DNA from: Pampus argenteus
Lineage: Eukaryota; Chordata; Actinopteri; Scombriformes; Stromateidae
Assembly (NCBI GenBank): GCA_036937835.1
Contig: CM072864.1
Span: forward strand, 23,396,501 to 23,460,500
Length of the DNA: 64,000 bases
Reading direction: 5' to 3'
In this document: piece after piece, positions 22,180 to 34,700 of the stretch
Numbering within the stretch: the first letter of the stretch is position 1
Layout: every line of letters begins with the position of its first letter
Position numbers and translations under genes: made by a program
Notes under the pieces: generated by a model
What the model saw: the letters and a program-made list of their open reading frames with translations, nothing else
The model's database searches: none
Told to the model about the DNA's origin: nothing

Positions 22180-23655
22180 TTAAGAAAAACTGTAGTTGTC
22201 AGTTTTGGCCTGAGAGAAAGCTATTTTTACAAATGTTACAGTAAAAGCTGCAGGAAGCTCTCAGAAGTGAGTTTTTTGGTCCTAATCATTAGAAATCAGT
22301 TACTTGTTGATGGCAAACATGGTTTTGATTGAAAATATTGCTCCTTGTTTAAGAAAAACTGTAGTTGTCAGTGTTGGCCTTCTCTTGCCCAGAGAAAGCT
22401 ATTTTTTAACAAATGTTACAGTAAAAGCTGCAGGAAGCTCTCAGAAGTGAGTTTTTTGGTCCTAATCATTCAAAATCAGTTACTTGTTGATGGCAAACGT
22501 GGTTTTGATTGAAAATATTGCTCCTTGTTTAAGACAAACTGTAGTTGTCAGTTTTGGCCTGAGAGAAAGCTATTTTTTACAAATGTTACAGTAAAAGCTG
22601 CAGGAAGCTCTCAGAAGTGAGTTTTTTGGTCCTAATCATTAGAAATCAGTTACTTGTTGATGGCAAACATGGTTTTGATTGAAGATATTGCTCCTTGTTT
22701 AAGAAAAACTGTAGTTGTCAGTTTTGGCCTGAGAGAAAGCTATTTTTACAAATGTTACAGTAAAAGCTGCAGGAAGCTCTCAGAAGTGAGTTTTTTGGTC
22801 CTAATCATTAGAAATCAGTTACTTGTTGATGGTAAACATGGTTTTGATTGAAAATATTGCTCCTTGTTTAAGAAAAACTGTAGTTGTCAGTTTTGCCCTG
22901 AGAGAAAGCTATTTTTACAAATGTTACAGTAAAAGCTGCAGCAAGCTCTCAGAAGTGAGTTTTTTGGTCCTAATCATTAGAAATCAGTTACTTGTTGATG
23001 GCAAACATGGTTTTGATTGAAAATATTGCTCCTTGTTTAAGAAAAACTGTAGTTGTCAGTTTTGGCCTCAGAGAAAGCAATTTTTACAAATGTTACAGTA
23101 AAAGCTGCAGGAAGCTCTCAGAAGTGAGTTTTTTGGTCCTAATCATTAGAAATCAGTTACTTGTTGATGGCAAACATGGTTTTGATTGAAAATATTGCTC
23201 CTTGTTTAAGAAAAACTGTAGTTGTCAGTTTTGGCCTGAGAGAAAGCTATTTTTACAAATGTTACAGTAAAAGCTGCAGGAAGGTCTCAGAAGTGAGTTT
23301 TTTGGTCCTAATCATCAGAAATCAGTTACTTGTTGATGGCAAACATGGTTTTGATTGAAAATATTGCTCCTTGTTTAAGAAAAACTGTAGTTGTCAGTTT
23401 TGGCGTGAGAGAAAGCTATTTTTACAAATGTTACAGTAAAAGCTGCAGGAAGCTCTCAGAAGTGAGTTTTTTGGTACTAATCATTAGAAATCAGTTACTT
23501 GTTGATGGCAAACATAGTTTTGATTGAAAACATTGCTCCTTGTTTAAGAAAAACTGTAGTTGTCAGTTTTGGCCTGAGAGAAAGCTATTTTTACAAATGT
23601 TACAGTAAAAGCTGCAGGAAGCTCTCAGAAGTGAGTTTTTTGGTCCTAATCATTA
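22180..23655 (+). repeat. Block B module with X monomer, copy 1
   Basis: A segment of about 1.48 kb repeated at 30228-31703 (offset 8048 bp) with the same rare variants: GGCAAACGTGG near 22494 and 30542, GGCGTGAGAGAAAG near 23402 and 31450, and GGTACTAATC near 23473 and 31521. A looser copy lies 2040 bp downstream (24220-25440), where those three positions have the common base. It contains one X monomer near 22380, a GAAGATATTGC monomer, a TTTTGCCCTGAGAG monomer with GCAGCAAGC, and a CATCAGAAATC monomer in fixed order. Between it and 24110 lie ordinary S monomers, two in succession with CTCCTTCTTTAAG. Confidence 0.85.
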
Positions 23656-24109
23656 GAAATCAGTTACTTGTTGATGGCAAACATGGTTTTGATTGAAAAT
23701 ATTGCTCCTTCTTTAAGAAAAACTGTAGTTGTCAGTTTTGGCCTGAGAGAAAGCTATTTTTACAAATGTTACAGTAAAAGCTGCAGGAAGCTCTCAGAAG
23801 TGAGTTTTTTGGTCCTAATCATTAGAAATCAGTTACTTGTTGATGGCAAACATGGTTTTGATTGAAAATATTGCTCCTTCTTTAAGAAAAACTGTAGTTG
23901 TCAGTTTTGGCCTGAGAGAAAGCTATTTTTACAAATGTTACAGTAAAAGCTGCAGGAAGCTCTCAGAAGTGAGTTTTTTGGTCCTAATCATTAGAAATCA
24001 GTTACTTGTTGATGGTAAACATGGTTTTGATTGAAAATATTGCTCCTTGTTTAAGAAAAATTGTAGTTGTCAGTTTTGGCCTGAGAGAAAGCTATTTTTA
24101 CTAATGTTA

Positions 24110-27100
24110 CAGTAAAAGCTGCAGGAAGCTCTCAGAAGTGAGTTTTTTGGTCCTAATCATTAGAAATGAGTTACTTGTTGATGGCAAACATGGTTTTGAT
24201 TGAAAATATTGCTCCTTGTTTAAGAAAAACTGTAGTTGTCAGTTTTGGCCTGAGAGAAAGCTATTTTTACAAATGTTACAGTAAAAGCTGCAGGAAGCTC
24301 TCAGAAGTGAGTTTTTTGGTCCTAATCATTAGAAATCAGTTACTTGTTGATGGCAAACATGGTTTTGATTGAAAATATTGCTCCTTGTTTAAGAAAAACT
24401 GTAGTTGTCAGTGTTGGCCTTCTCTTGCCCAGAGAAAGCTATTTTTTAACAAATGTTACAGTAAAAGCTGCAGGAAGCTCTCAGAAGTGAGTTTTTTGGT
24501 CCTAATCATTCAAAATCAGTTACTTGTTGATGGCAAACATGGTTTTGATTGAAAATATTGCTCCTTGTTTAAGACAAACTGTAGTTGTCAGTTTTGGCCT
24601 GAGAGAAAGCTATTTTTTACAAATGTTACAGTAAAAGCTGCAGGAAGCTCTCAGAAGTGAGTTTTTTGGTCCTAATCATTAGAAATCAGTTACTTGTTGA
24701 TGGCAAACATGGTTTTGATTGAAGATATTGCTCCTTGTTTAAGAAAAACTGTAGTTGTCAGTTTTGGCCTGAGAGAAAGCTATTTTTACAAATGTTACAG
24801 TAAAAGCTGCAGGAAGCTCTCAGAAGTGAGTTTTTTGGTCCTAATCATTAGAAATCAGTTACTTGTTGATGGTAAACATGGTTTTGATTGAAAATATTGC
24901 TCCTTGTTTAAGAAAAACTGTAGTTGTCAGTTTTGCCCTGAGAGAAAGCTATTTTTACAAATGTTACAGTAAAAGCTGCAGCAAGCTCTCAGAAGTGAGT
25001 TTTTTGGTCCTAATCATTAGAAATCAGTTACTTGTTGATGGCAAACATGGTTTTGATTGAAAATATTGCTCCTTGTTTAAGAAAAACTGTAGTTGTCAGT
25101 TTTGGCCTCAGAGAAAGCAATTTTTACAAATGTTACAGTAAAAGCTGCAGGAAGCTCTCAGAAGTGAGTTTTTTGGTCCTAATCATTAGAAATCAGTTAC
25201 TTGTTGATGGCAAACATGGTTTTGATTGAAAATATTGCTCCTTGTTTAAGAAAAACTGTAGTTGTCAGTTTTGGCCTGAGAGAAAGCTATTTTTACAAAT
25301 GTTACAGTAAAAGCTGCAGGAAGGTCTCAGAAGTGAGTTTTTTGGTCCTAATCATCAGAAATCAGTTACTTGTTGATGGCAAACATGGTTTTGATTGAAA
25401 ATATTGCTCCTTGTTTAAGAAAAACTGTAGTTGTCAGTTTTGGCCTGAGAGAAAGCTATTTTTACAAATGTTACAGTAAAAGCTGCAGGAAGCTCTCAGA
25501 AGTGAGTTTTTTGGTCCTAATCATTAGAAATCAGTTACTTGTTGATGGTAAACATGGTTTTGAATGAAAATATTGCTCCTTGTTTAAGAAAAACTGTAGT
25601 TGTCAGTTTTGGCCTGAGAGAAAGCTATTTTTACTAATGTTACAGTAAAAGCTGCAGGAAGCTCTCAGAAGTGAGTTTTTTGGTCCTAATCATTAGAAAT
25701 GAGTTACTTGTTGATGGCAAACATGGTTTTGATTGAAAATATTGCTCCTTGTTTAAGAAAAACTGTAGTTGTCAGTTTTGGCCTAAGAGAAAGCTATTTT
25801 TACAAATGTTACAGTAAAAGCTGCAGGAAGCTCTCAGAAGTGAGTTTTTTGGTCCTAATCATTAGAAATCAGTTACTTGTTGATGGTAAACATGGTTTTG
25901 ATTGAAAATATTGCTCCTTGTTTAAGAAAAACTGTAGTTGTCAGTTTTGGCCTCAGAGAAAGCTATTTTTACAAATGTTACAGTAAAAGCTGCAGGAAGC
26001 TCTCAGAAGTGAGTTTTTTGGTCCTAATCATTAGAAATCAGTTACTTGTTGATGGCAAACATGGTTTTGATTGAAAATATTGCTCCTTGTTTAAGAAAAA
26101 CTGTAGTTGTCAGTTTTGGCCTGAGAGAAAGCTATTTTTACAAATGTTACAGTAAAAGCTGCAGGAAGCTCTCAGAAGTGAGTTTTTTGGTCCTAATCAT
26201 TAGAAATCAGTTACTTGTTGATGGCAAACATAGTTTTGATTGAAAACATTGCTCCTTGTTTAAGAAAAACTGTAGTTGTCAGTTTTGGCCTGAGAGAAAG
26301 CTATTTTTACAAATGTTACAGTAAAAGCTGCAGGAAGCTCTCAGAAGTGAGTTTTTTGGTCCTAATCATTAGAAATCAGTTACTTGTTGATGGCAAACAT
26401 GGTTTTGATTGAAAATATTGCTCCTTGTTTAAGAAAAACTGTAGTTGTCAGTTTTGGCCTGAGAGAAAGCTATTTTTTACAAATGTTACAGTAAAAGCTG
26501 CAGGAAGCTCTCAGAAGTGAGTTTTTTGGTCCTAATCGTTAGAAATCAGTTACTTGTTGATGGTAAACATGGTTTTGAATGAAAATATTGCTCCTTGTTT
26601 AAGAAAAACTGTAGTTGTCAGTTTTGGCCTTCTCTCGCCCAGAGAAAGCTATTTTTACAAATGTTACAGTAAAAGCTGCAGGAAGCTCTCAGAAGTGAGT
26701 TTTTTGGTCCTAATCATTAGAAATCAGTTACTTGTTGATGGCAAACATGGTTTTGATTGAAAATATTGCTCCTTGTTTAAGAAAAACTGTAGTTGTCAGT
26801 GTTGGCCTTCTCTTGCCCAGAGAAAGCTATTTTTTAACAAATGTTACAGTAAAAGCTGCAGGAAGCTCTCAGAAGTGAGTTTTTTGGTCCTAATCATTCA
26901 AAATCAGTTACTTGATGATGGCAAACATGGTTTTGATTGAAAATATTGCTCCTTGTTTAAGAAAAACTGTAGTTGTCAGTTTTGGCCTTCTCTCGCCCAG
27001 ACAAAGCTATTTTTACAAATGTTACAGTAAAAGCTGCAGGAAGCTCTCAGAAGTGAGTTTTTTGGTCCTAATCATTAGAAATCAGTTACTTGTTGATGGT

Positions 27101-29240
27101 AAACATGGTTTTGAATGAAAATATTGCTCCTTGTTTAAGAAAAACTGTAGTTGTCAGTTTTGGCCTGAGAGAAAGCTATTTTTACTAATGTTACAGTAAA
27201 AGCTGCAGGAAGCTCTCAGAAGTGAGTTTTTTGGTCCTAATCATTCAAAATCAGTTACTTGTTGATGGCAAACATGGTTTTGATTGAAAATATTGCTCCT
27301 TGTTTAAGAAAAACTGTAGTTGTCAGTTTTGGCCTTCTCTCGCCCAGAGAAAGCTATTTTTACAAATGTTACAGTAAAAGCTGCAGGAAGCTCTCAGAAG
27401 TGAGTTTTTTGGTCCTAATCATTATAAATCAGTTACTTGTTGATGGCAAACATGGTTTTGATTGAAAATATTGCTCCTTGTTTAAGAAAAACTGTAGTTG
27501 TCAGTGTTGGCCTTCTCTTGCCCAGAGAAAGCTATTTTTTAACAAATGTTACAGTAAAAGCTGCAGGAAGCTCTCAGAAGTGAGTTTTTTGGTCCTAATC
27601 ATTCAAAATCAGTTACTTGTTGATGGCAAACATGGTTTTGATTGAAAATATTGCCCCTTGTTTAAGAAAAACTGTAGTTGTCAGTTTTGGCCTTCTCTCG
27701 CCTAGACAAAGCTATTTTTTACAAATGTTACAGTAAAAGCTGCAGGAAGCTCTCAGAAGTGAGTTTTTTGGTCCTAATCATTAGAAATCAGTTACTTGTT
27801 GATGGCAAACATGGTTTTGATTGAAAATATTGCTCCTTGTTTAAGAAAAACTGTAGTTGTCAGTTTTGGCCTCAGTGAAAGCAATTTTTACAAATGTTAC
27901 AGTAAAAGCTGCAGGAAGCTCTCAGAAGTGAGTTTTTTGGTCCTAATCATTAGAAATTAGTTACTTGTTGATGGTAAACATGATTTTGATTGAAAATATT
28001 GCTCCTTGTTCAAGAAAAACTGTAGTTGTCAGTTTTGGCCTGAGAGAAAGCTATTTTTACAAATGTTACAGTAAAAGCTGCAGGAAGCTCTCAGAAGTGA
28101 GTTTTTTGGTCCTAATCATTAGAAATCAGTTACTTGTTGATGGCAAACATGGTTTTGATTGAAAATATTGCTCCTTGTTTAAGAAACACTGTAGTTGTCA
28201 GTTTTGGCCTGAGAGAAAGCTATTTTTACAAATGTTACAGTAAAAGCTGCAGGAAGCTCTCAGAAGTGAGTTTTTTGGTCCTAATCATTAGAAATCAGTT
28301 ACTTGTTGATGGCAAACATGGTTTTGATTAAAAATATTGCTCCTTGTTTGAGAAAAACTGTAGTGGTCAGTTTTGGCCTGAGAGAAAGCTATTTTTACAA
28401 ATGTTACAGTAAAAGCTGCAGGAAGCTCTCAGAAGTGAGTGTTTTGGTCCTAATCATTAGAAATCAGTTACTTGTTGATGGTAAACATGGTTTTGATTGA
28501 AAATATTGCTCCTTGTTTAAGAAAAACTGTAGTTGTCAGTTTTGGCCTGAGAGAAAGCTATTTTTACAAATGTTACAGTAAAAGCTGCAGGAAGCTCTCA
28601 GAAGTGAGTTTTTTGGTCCTAATCATTAGAAATCAGTTACTTGTTGATGGCAAACATGGTTTTGATTGAAAATATTGCTCCTTGTTTAAGAAAAACTGTA
28701 GTTGTCAGTTTTGGCCTCAGAGAAAGCAATTTTTACAAATGTTACAGTAAAAGCTGCAGGAAGCTCTCAGAAGTGAGTTTGTTGGTCCTAATCATTAGAA
28801 ATCAGTTACTTGTTGATGGTAAACATGGTTTTGAATGAAAATATTGCTCCTTGTTTAAGAAAAACTGTAGTTGTCAGTTTTGGCCTTCTCTCCCCCAGAG
28901 AAAACTCTTTTTACAAATGTTACAGTAAAAGCTGCAGGAAACTCTCAGAAGTGAGTTTTTTGGTCCTAATCATTAGAAATCAGTTACTTGTTGATGGCAA
29001 ACATGGTTTTGATTGAAAATATTGCTCCTTGTTTAAAAAAAACTGTAGTTGTCAGTGTTGGCCTTCTCTTGCCCAGAGAAAGCTATTTTTTAACAAATGT
29101 TACAGTAAAAGCTGCAGGAAGCTCTCAGAAGTGAGTTTTTTGGTCCTAATCATTCAAAATCAGTTACTTGTTGATGGCAAACATGGTTTTGATTGAAAAT
29201 ATTGCTCCTTGTTTAAGAAAAACTGTAGTTGTCAGTTTTG
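24110..29240 (+). repeat. Large duplicated segment of block B, copy 1
   Basis: About 5.13 kb of S, X and 178-bp monomers that recur at 31651-36443. The offset steps from 7541 to 7203 to 7372 to 7203 bp along the segment. Each step is 169 or 338 bp, so the copies differ by whole monomers, with few base changes. Matching marks include the GAAGATATTGC monomer, CCTCAGTGAAAGC (27870 and 35242), AAGAAACACTG, TGTAGTGGTCAG, AGTTTGTTGG and CTCCCCCAGAGAAAAC. Copy 1 keeps a monomer near 27965-28130 with CATGATTTTG and TTGTTCAAG that copy 2 lacks. Confidence 0.87.
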
Positions 29241-30227
29241 GCCTGAGAGAAAGCTATTTTTTACAAATGTTACAGTAAAAGCTGCAGGAAGCTCTCAGAA
29301 GTGAGTTTTTTGGTCCTAATCATTAGAAATCAGTTACTTGTTGATGGCAAACATGGTTTTGATTGAAAATATTGCTCCTTGTTTAAGAAAAACTGTAGTT
29401 GTCAGTTTTGGCCTGAGAGAAAGCTATTTTTACAAATGTTACAGTAAAAGCTGCAGGAAGGTCTCAGAAGTGAGTTTTTTGGTCCTAATCATCAGAAATC
29501 AGTTACTTGTTGATGGCAAACATGGTTTTGATTGAAAATATTGCTCCTTGTTTAAGAAAAACTGTAGTTGTCAGTTTTGGCCTGAGAGAAAGCTATTTTT
29601 ACAAATGTTACAGTAAAAGCTGCAGGAAGCTCTCAGAAGTGAGTTTTTTGGTCCTAATCATTAGAAATCAGTTACTTGTTGATGGCAAACATAGTTTTGA
29701 TTGAAAACATTGCTCCTTGTTTAAGAAAAACTGTAGTTGTCAGTTTTGGCCTGAGAGAAAGCTATTTTTACAAATGTTACAGTAAAAGCTGCAGGAAGCT
29801 CTCAGAAGTGAGTTTTTTGGTCCTAATCATTAGAAATCAGTTACTTGTTGATGGCAAACATGGTTTTGATTGAAAATATTGCTCCTTCTTTAAGAAAAAC
29901 TGTAGTTGTCAGTTTTGGCCTGAGAGAAAGCTATTTTTACAAATGTTACAGTAAAAGCTGCAGGAAGCTCTCAGAAGTGAGTTTTTTGGTCCTAATCATT
30001 AGAAATCAGTTACTTGTTGATGGTAAACATGGTTTTGATTGAAAATATTGCTCCTTGTTTAAGAAAAATTGTAGTTGTCAGTTTTGGCCTGAGAGAAAGC
30101 TATTTTTACTAATGTTACAGTAAAAGCTGCAGGAAGCTCTCAGAAGTGAGTTTTTTGGTCCTAATCATTAGAAATGAGTTACTTGTTGATGGCAAACATG
30201 GTTTTGATTGAAAATATTGCTCCTTGT
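29241..30227 (+). repeat. S monomers joining block B duplications
   Basis: Ordinary S monomers with a familiar order of variants: GGTCTCAGAAG with CATCAGAAATC, then CATAGTTTTG with AAAACATTGC, then CTCCTTCTTTAAG, then AAAAATTGTAGTTG. The order matches 21628-22332 at an offset of 7710 bp and 23837 onward at an offset of 6008 bp. This stretch is therefore another duplicated module linking the larger copies on either side. There is no other content. Confidence 0.8.
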
Positions 30228-31703
30228 TTAAGAAAAACTGTAGTTGTCAGTTTTGGCCTGAGAGAAAGCTATTTTTACAAATGTTACAGTAAAAGCTGCA
30301 GGAAGCTCTCAGAAGTGAGTTTTTTGGTCCTAATCATTAGAAATCAGTTACTTGTTGATGGCAAACATGGTTTTGATTGAAAATATTGCTCCTTGTTTAA
30401 GAAAAACTGTAGTTGTCAGTGTTGGCCTTCTCTTGCCCAGAGAAAGCTATTTTTTAACAAATGTTACAGTAAAAGCTGCAGGAAGCTCTCAGAAGTGAGT
30501 TTTTTGGTCCTAATCATTCAAAATCAGTTACTTGTTGATGGCAAACGTGGTTTTGATTGAAAATATTGCTCCTTGTTTAAGACAAACTGTAGTTGTCAGT
30601 TTTGGCCTGAGAGAAAGCTATTTTTTACAAATGTTACAGTAAAAGCTGCAGGAAGCTCTCAGAAGTGAGTTTTTTGGTCCTAATCATTAGAAATCAGTTA
30701 CTTGTTGATGGCAAACATGGTTTTGATTGAAGATATTGCTCCTTGTTTAAGAAAAACTGTAGTTGTCAGTTTTGGCCTGAGAGAAAGCTATTTTTACAAA
30801 TGTTACAGTAAAAGCTGCAGGAAGCTCTCAGAAGTGAGTTTTTTGGTCCTAATCATTAGAAATCAGTTACTTGTTGATGGTAAACATGGTTTTGATTGAA
30901 AATATTGCTCCTTGTTTAAGAAAAACTGTAGTTGTCAGTTTTGCCCTGAGAGAAAGCTATTTTTACAAATGTTACAGTAAAAGCTGCAGCAAGCTCTCAG
31001 AAGTGAGTTTTTTGGTCCTAATCATTAGAAATCAGTTACTTGTTGATGGCAAACATGGTTTTGATTGAAAATATTGCTCCTTGTTTAAGAAAAACTGTAG
31101 TTGTCAGTTTTGGCCTCAGAGAAAGCAATTTTTACAAATGTTACAGTAAAAGCTGCAGGAAGCTCTCAGAAGTGAGTTTTTTGGTCCTAATCATTAGAAA
31201 TCAGTTACTTGTTGATGGCAAACATGGTTTTGATTGAAAATATTGCTCCTTGTTTAAGAAAAACTGTAGTTGTCAGTTTTGGCCTGAGAGAAAGCTATTT
31301 TTACAAATGTTACAGTAAAAGCTGCAGGAAGGTCTCAGAAGTGAGTTTTTTGGTCCTAATCATCAGAAATCAGTTACTTGTTGATGGCAAACATGGTTTT
31401 GATTGAAAATATTGCTCCTTGTTTAAGAAAAACTGTAGTTGTCAGTTTTGGCGTGAGAGAAAGCTATTTTTACAAATGTTACAGTAAAAGCTGCAGGAAG
31501 CTCTCAGAAGTGAGTTTTTTGGTACTAATCATTAGAAATCAGTTACTTGTTGATGGCAAACATAGTTTTGATTGAAAACATTGCTCCTTGTTTAAGAAAA
31601 ACTGTAGTTGTCAGTTTTGGCCTGAGAGAAAGCTATTTTTACAAATGTTACAGTAAAAGCTGCAGGAAGCTCTCAGAAGTGAGTTTTTTGGTCCTAATCA
31701 TTA
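30228..31703 (+). repeat. Block B module with X monomer, copy 2
   Basis: Near-exact copy of 22180-23655, 8048 bp away, sharing three rare single-base variants that are absent from the intermediate copy at 24220-25440. It ends near 31703, where AGAAATGAGTTAC replaces AGAAATCAGTTAC and the sequence switches to homology with 24166. The closeness of the two distant copies, compared with the nearer copy, means that the exchange events were not simply nearest-neighbour. Confidence 0.83.
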
Positions 31704-34700
31704 GAAATGAGTTACTTGTTGATGGCAAACATGGTTTTGATTGAAAATATTGCTCCTTGTTTAAGAAAAACTGTAGTTGTCAGTTTTGGCCTGAGAGAAA
31801 GCTATTTTTACAAATGTTACAGTAAAAGCTGCAGGAAGCTCTCAGAAGTGAGTTTTTTGGTCCTAATCATTAGAAATCAGTTACTTGTTGATGGCAAACA
31901 TGGTTTTGATTGAAAATATTGCTCCTTGTTTAAGAAAAACTGTAGTTGTCAGTGTTGGCCTTCTCTTGCCCAGAGAAAGCTATTTTTTAACAAATGTTAC
32001 AGTAAAAGCTGCAGGAAGCTCTCAGAAGTGAGTTTTTTGGTCCTAATCATTCAAAATCAGTTACTTGTTGATGGCAAACATGGTTTTGATTGAAAATATT
32101 GCTCCTTGTTTAAGACAAACTGTAGTTGTCAGTTTTGGCCTGAGAGAAAGCTATTTTTTACAAATGTTACAGTAAAAGCTGCAGGAAGCTCTCAGAAGTG
32201 AGTTTTTTGGTCCTAATCATTAGAAATCAGTTACTTGTTGATGGCAAACATGGTTTTGATTGAAGATATTGCTCCTTGTTTAAGAAAAACTGTAGTTGTC
32301 AGTTTTGGCCTGAGAGAAAGCTATTTTTACAAATGTTACAGTAAAAGCTGCAGGAAGCTCTCAGAAGTGAGTTTTTTGGTCCTAATCATTAGAAATCAGT
32401 TACTTGTTGATGGTAAACATGGTTTTGATTGAAAATATTGCTCCTTGTTTAAGAAAAACTGTAGTTGTCAGTTTTGGCCTGAGAGAAAGCTATTTTTACA
32501 AATGTTACAGTAAAAGCTGCAGCAAGCTCTCAGAAGTGAGTTTTTTGGTCCTAATCATTAGAAATCAGTTACTTGTTGATGGCAAACATGGTTTTGATTG
32601 AAAATATTGCTCCTTGTTTAAGAAAAACTGTAGTTGTCAGTTTTGGCCTGAGAGAAAGCTATTTTTACAAATGTTACAGTAAAAGCTGCAGGAAGCTCTC
32701 AGAAGTGAGTTTTTTGGTCCTAATCATTAGAAATCAGTTACTTGTTGATGGTAAACATGGTTTTGAATGAAAATATTGCTCCTTGTTTAAGAAAAACTGT
32801 AGTTGTCAGTTTTGGCCTGAGAGAAAGCTATTTTTACTAATGTTACAGTAAAAGCTGCAGGAAGCTCTCAGAAGTGAGTTTTTTGGTCCTAATCATTAGA
32901 AATGAGTTACTTGTTGATGGCAAACATGGTTTTGATTGAAAATATTGCTCCTTGTTTAAGAAAAACTGTAGTTGTCAGTTTTGGCCTAAGAGAAAGCTAT
33001 TTTTACAAATGTTACAGTAAAAGCTGCAGGAAGCTCTCAGAAGTGAGTTTTTTGGTCCTAATCATTAGAAATCAGTTACTTGTTGATGGTAAACATGGTT
33101 TTGAATGAAAATATTGCTCCTTGTTTAAGAAAAACTGTAGTTGTCAGTTTTGGCCTGAGAGAAAGCTATTTTTACTAATGTTACAGTAAAAGCTGCAGGA
33201 AGCTCTCAGAAGTGAGTTTTTTGGTCCTAATCATTAGAAATCAGTTACTTGTTGATGGCAAACATGGTTTTGATTGAAAATATTGCTCCTTGTTTAAGAA
33301 AAACTGTAGTTGTCAGTTTTGGCCTCAGAGAAAGCTATTTTTACAAATGTTACAGTAAAAGCTGCAGGAAGCTCTCAGAAGTGAGTTTTTTGGTCCTAAT
33401 CATTAGAAATCAGTTACTTGTTGATGGCAAACATGGTTTTGATTGAAAATATTGCTCCTTGTTTAAGAAAAACTGTAGTTGTCAGTTTTGGCCTGAGAGA
33501 AAGCTATTTTTACAAATGTTACAGTAAAAGCTGCAGGAAGCTCTCAGAAGTGAGTTTTTTGGTCCTAATCATTAGAAATCAGTTACTTGTTGATGGCAAA
33601 CATAGTTTTGATTGAAAACATTGCTCCTTGTTTAAGAAAAACTGTAGTTGTCAGTTTTGGCCTGAGAGAAAGCTATTTTTACAAATGTTACAGTAAAAGC
33701 TGCAGGAAGCTCTCAGAAGTGAGTTTTTTGGTCCTAATCATTAGAAATCAGTTACTTGTTGATGGCAAACATGGTTTTGATTGAAAATATTGCTCCTTCT
33801 TTAAGAAAAACTGTAGTTGTCAGTTTTGGCCTGAGAGAAAGCTATTTTTTACAAATGTTACAGTAAAAGCTGCAGGAAGCTCTCAGAAGTGAGTTTTTTG
33901 GTCCTAATCGTTAGAAATCAGTTACTTGTTGATGGTAAACATGGTTTTGAATGAAAATATTGCTCCTTGTTTAAGAAAAACTGTAGTTGTCAGTTTTGGC
34001 CTTCTCTCGCCCAGAGAAAGCTATTTTTACAAATGTTACAGTAAAAGCTGCAGGAAGCTCTCAGAAGTGAGTTTTTTGGTCCTAATCATTAGAAATCAGT
34101 TACTTGTTGATGGCAAACATGGTTTTGATTGAAAATATTGCTCCTTGTTTAAGAAAAACTGTAGTTGTCAGTGTTGGCCTTCTCTTGCCCAGAGAAAGCT
34201 ATTTTTTAACAAATGTTACAGTAAAAGCTGCAGGAAGCTCTCAGAAGTGAGTTTTTTGGTCCTAATCATTCAAAATCAGTTACTTGTTGATGGCAAACAT
34301 GGTTTTGATTGAAAATATTGCTCCTTGTTTAAGAAAAACTGTAGTTGTCAGTTTTGGCCTTCTCTCGCCCAGACAAAGCTATTTTTACAAATGTTACAGT
34401 AAAAGCTGCAGGAAGCTCTCAGAAGTGAGTTTTTTGGTCCTAATCATTAGAAATCAGTTACTTGTTGATGGTAAACATGGTTTTGAATGAAAATATTGCT
34501 CCTTGTTTAAGAAAAACTGTAGTTGTCAGTTTTGGCCTGAGAGAAAGCTATTTTTACTAATGTTACAGTAAAAGCTGCAGGAAGCTCTCAGAAGTGAGTT
34601 TTTTGGTCCTAATCATTCAAAATCAGTTACTTGTTGATGGCAAACATGGTTTTGATTGAAAATATTGCTCCTTGTTTAAGAAAAACTGTAGTTGTCAGTT

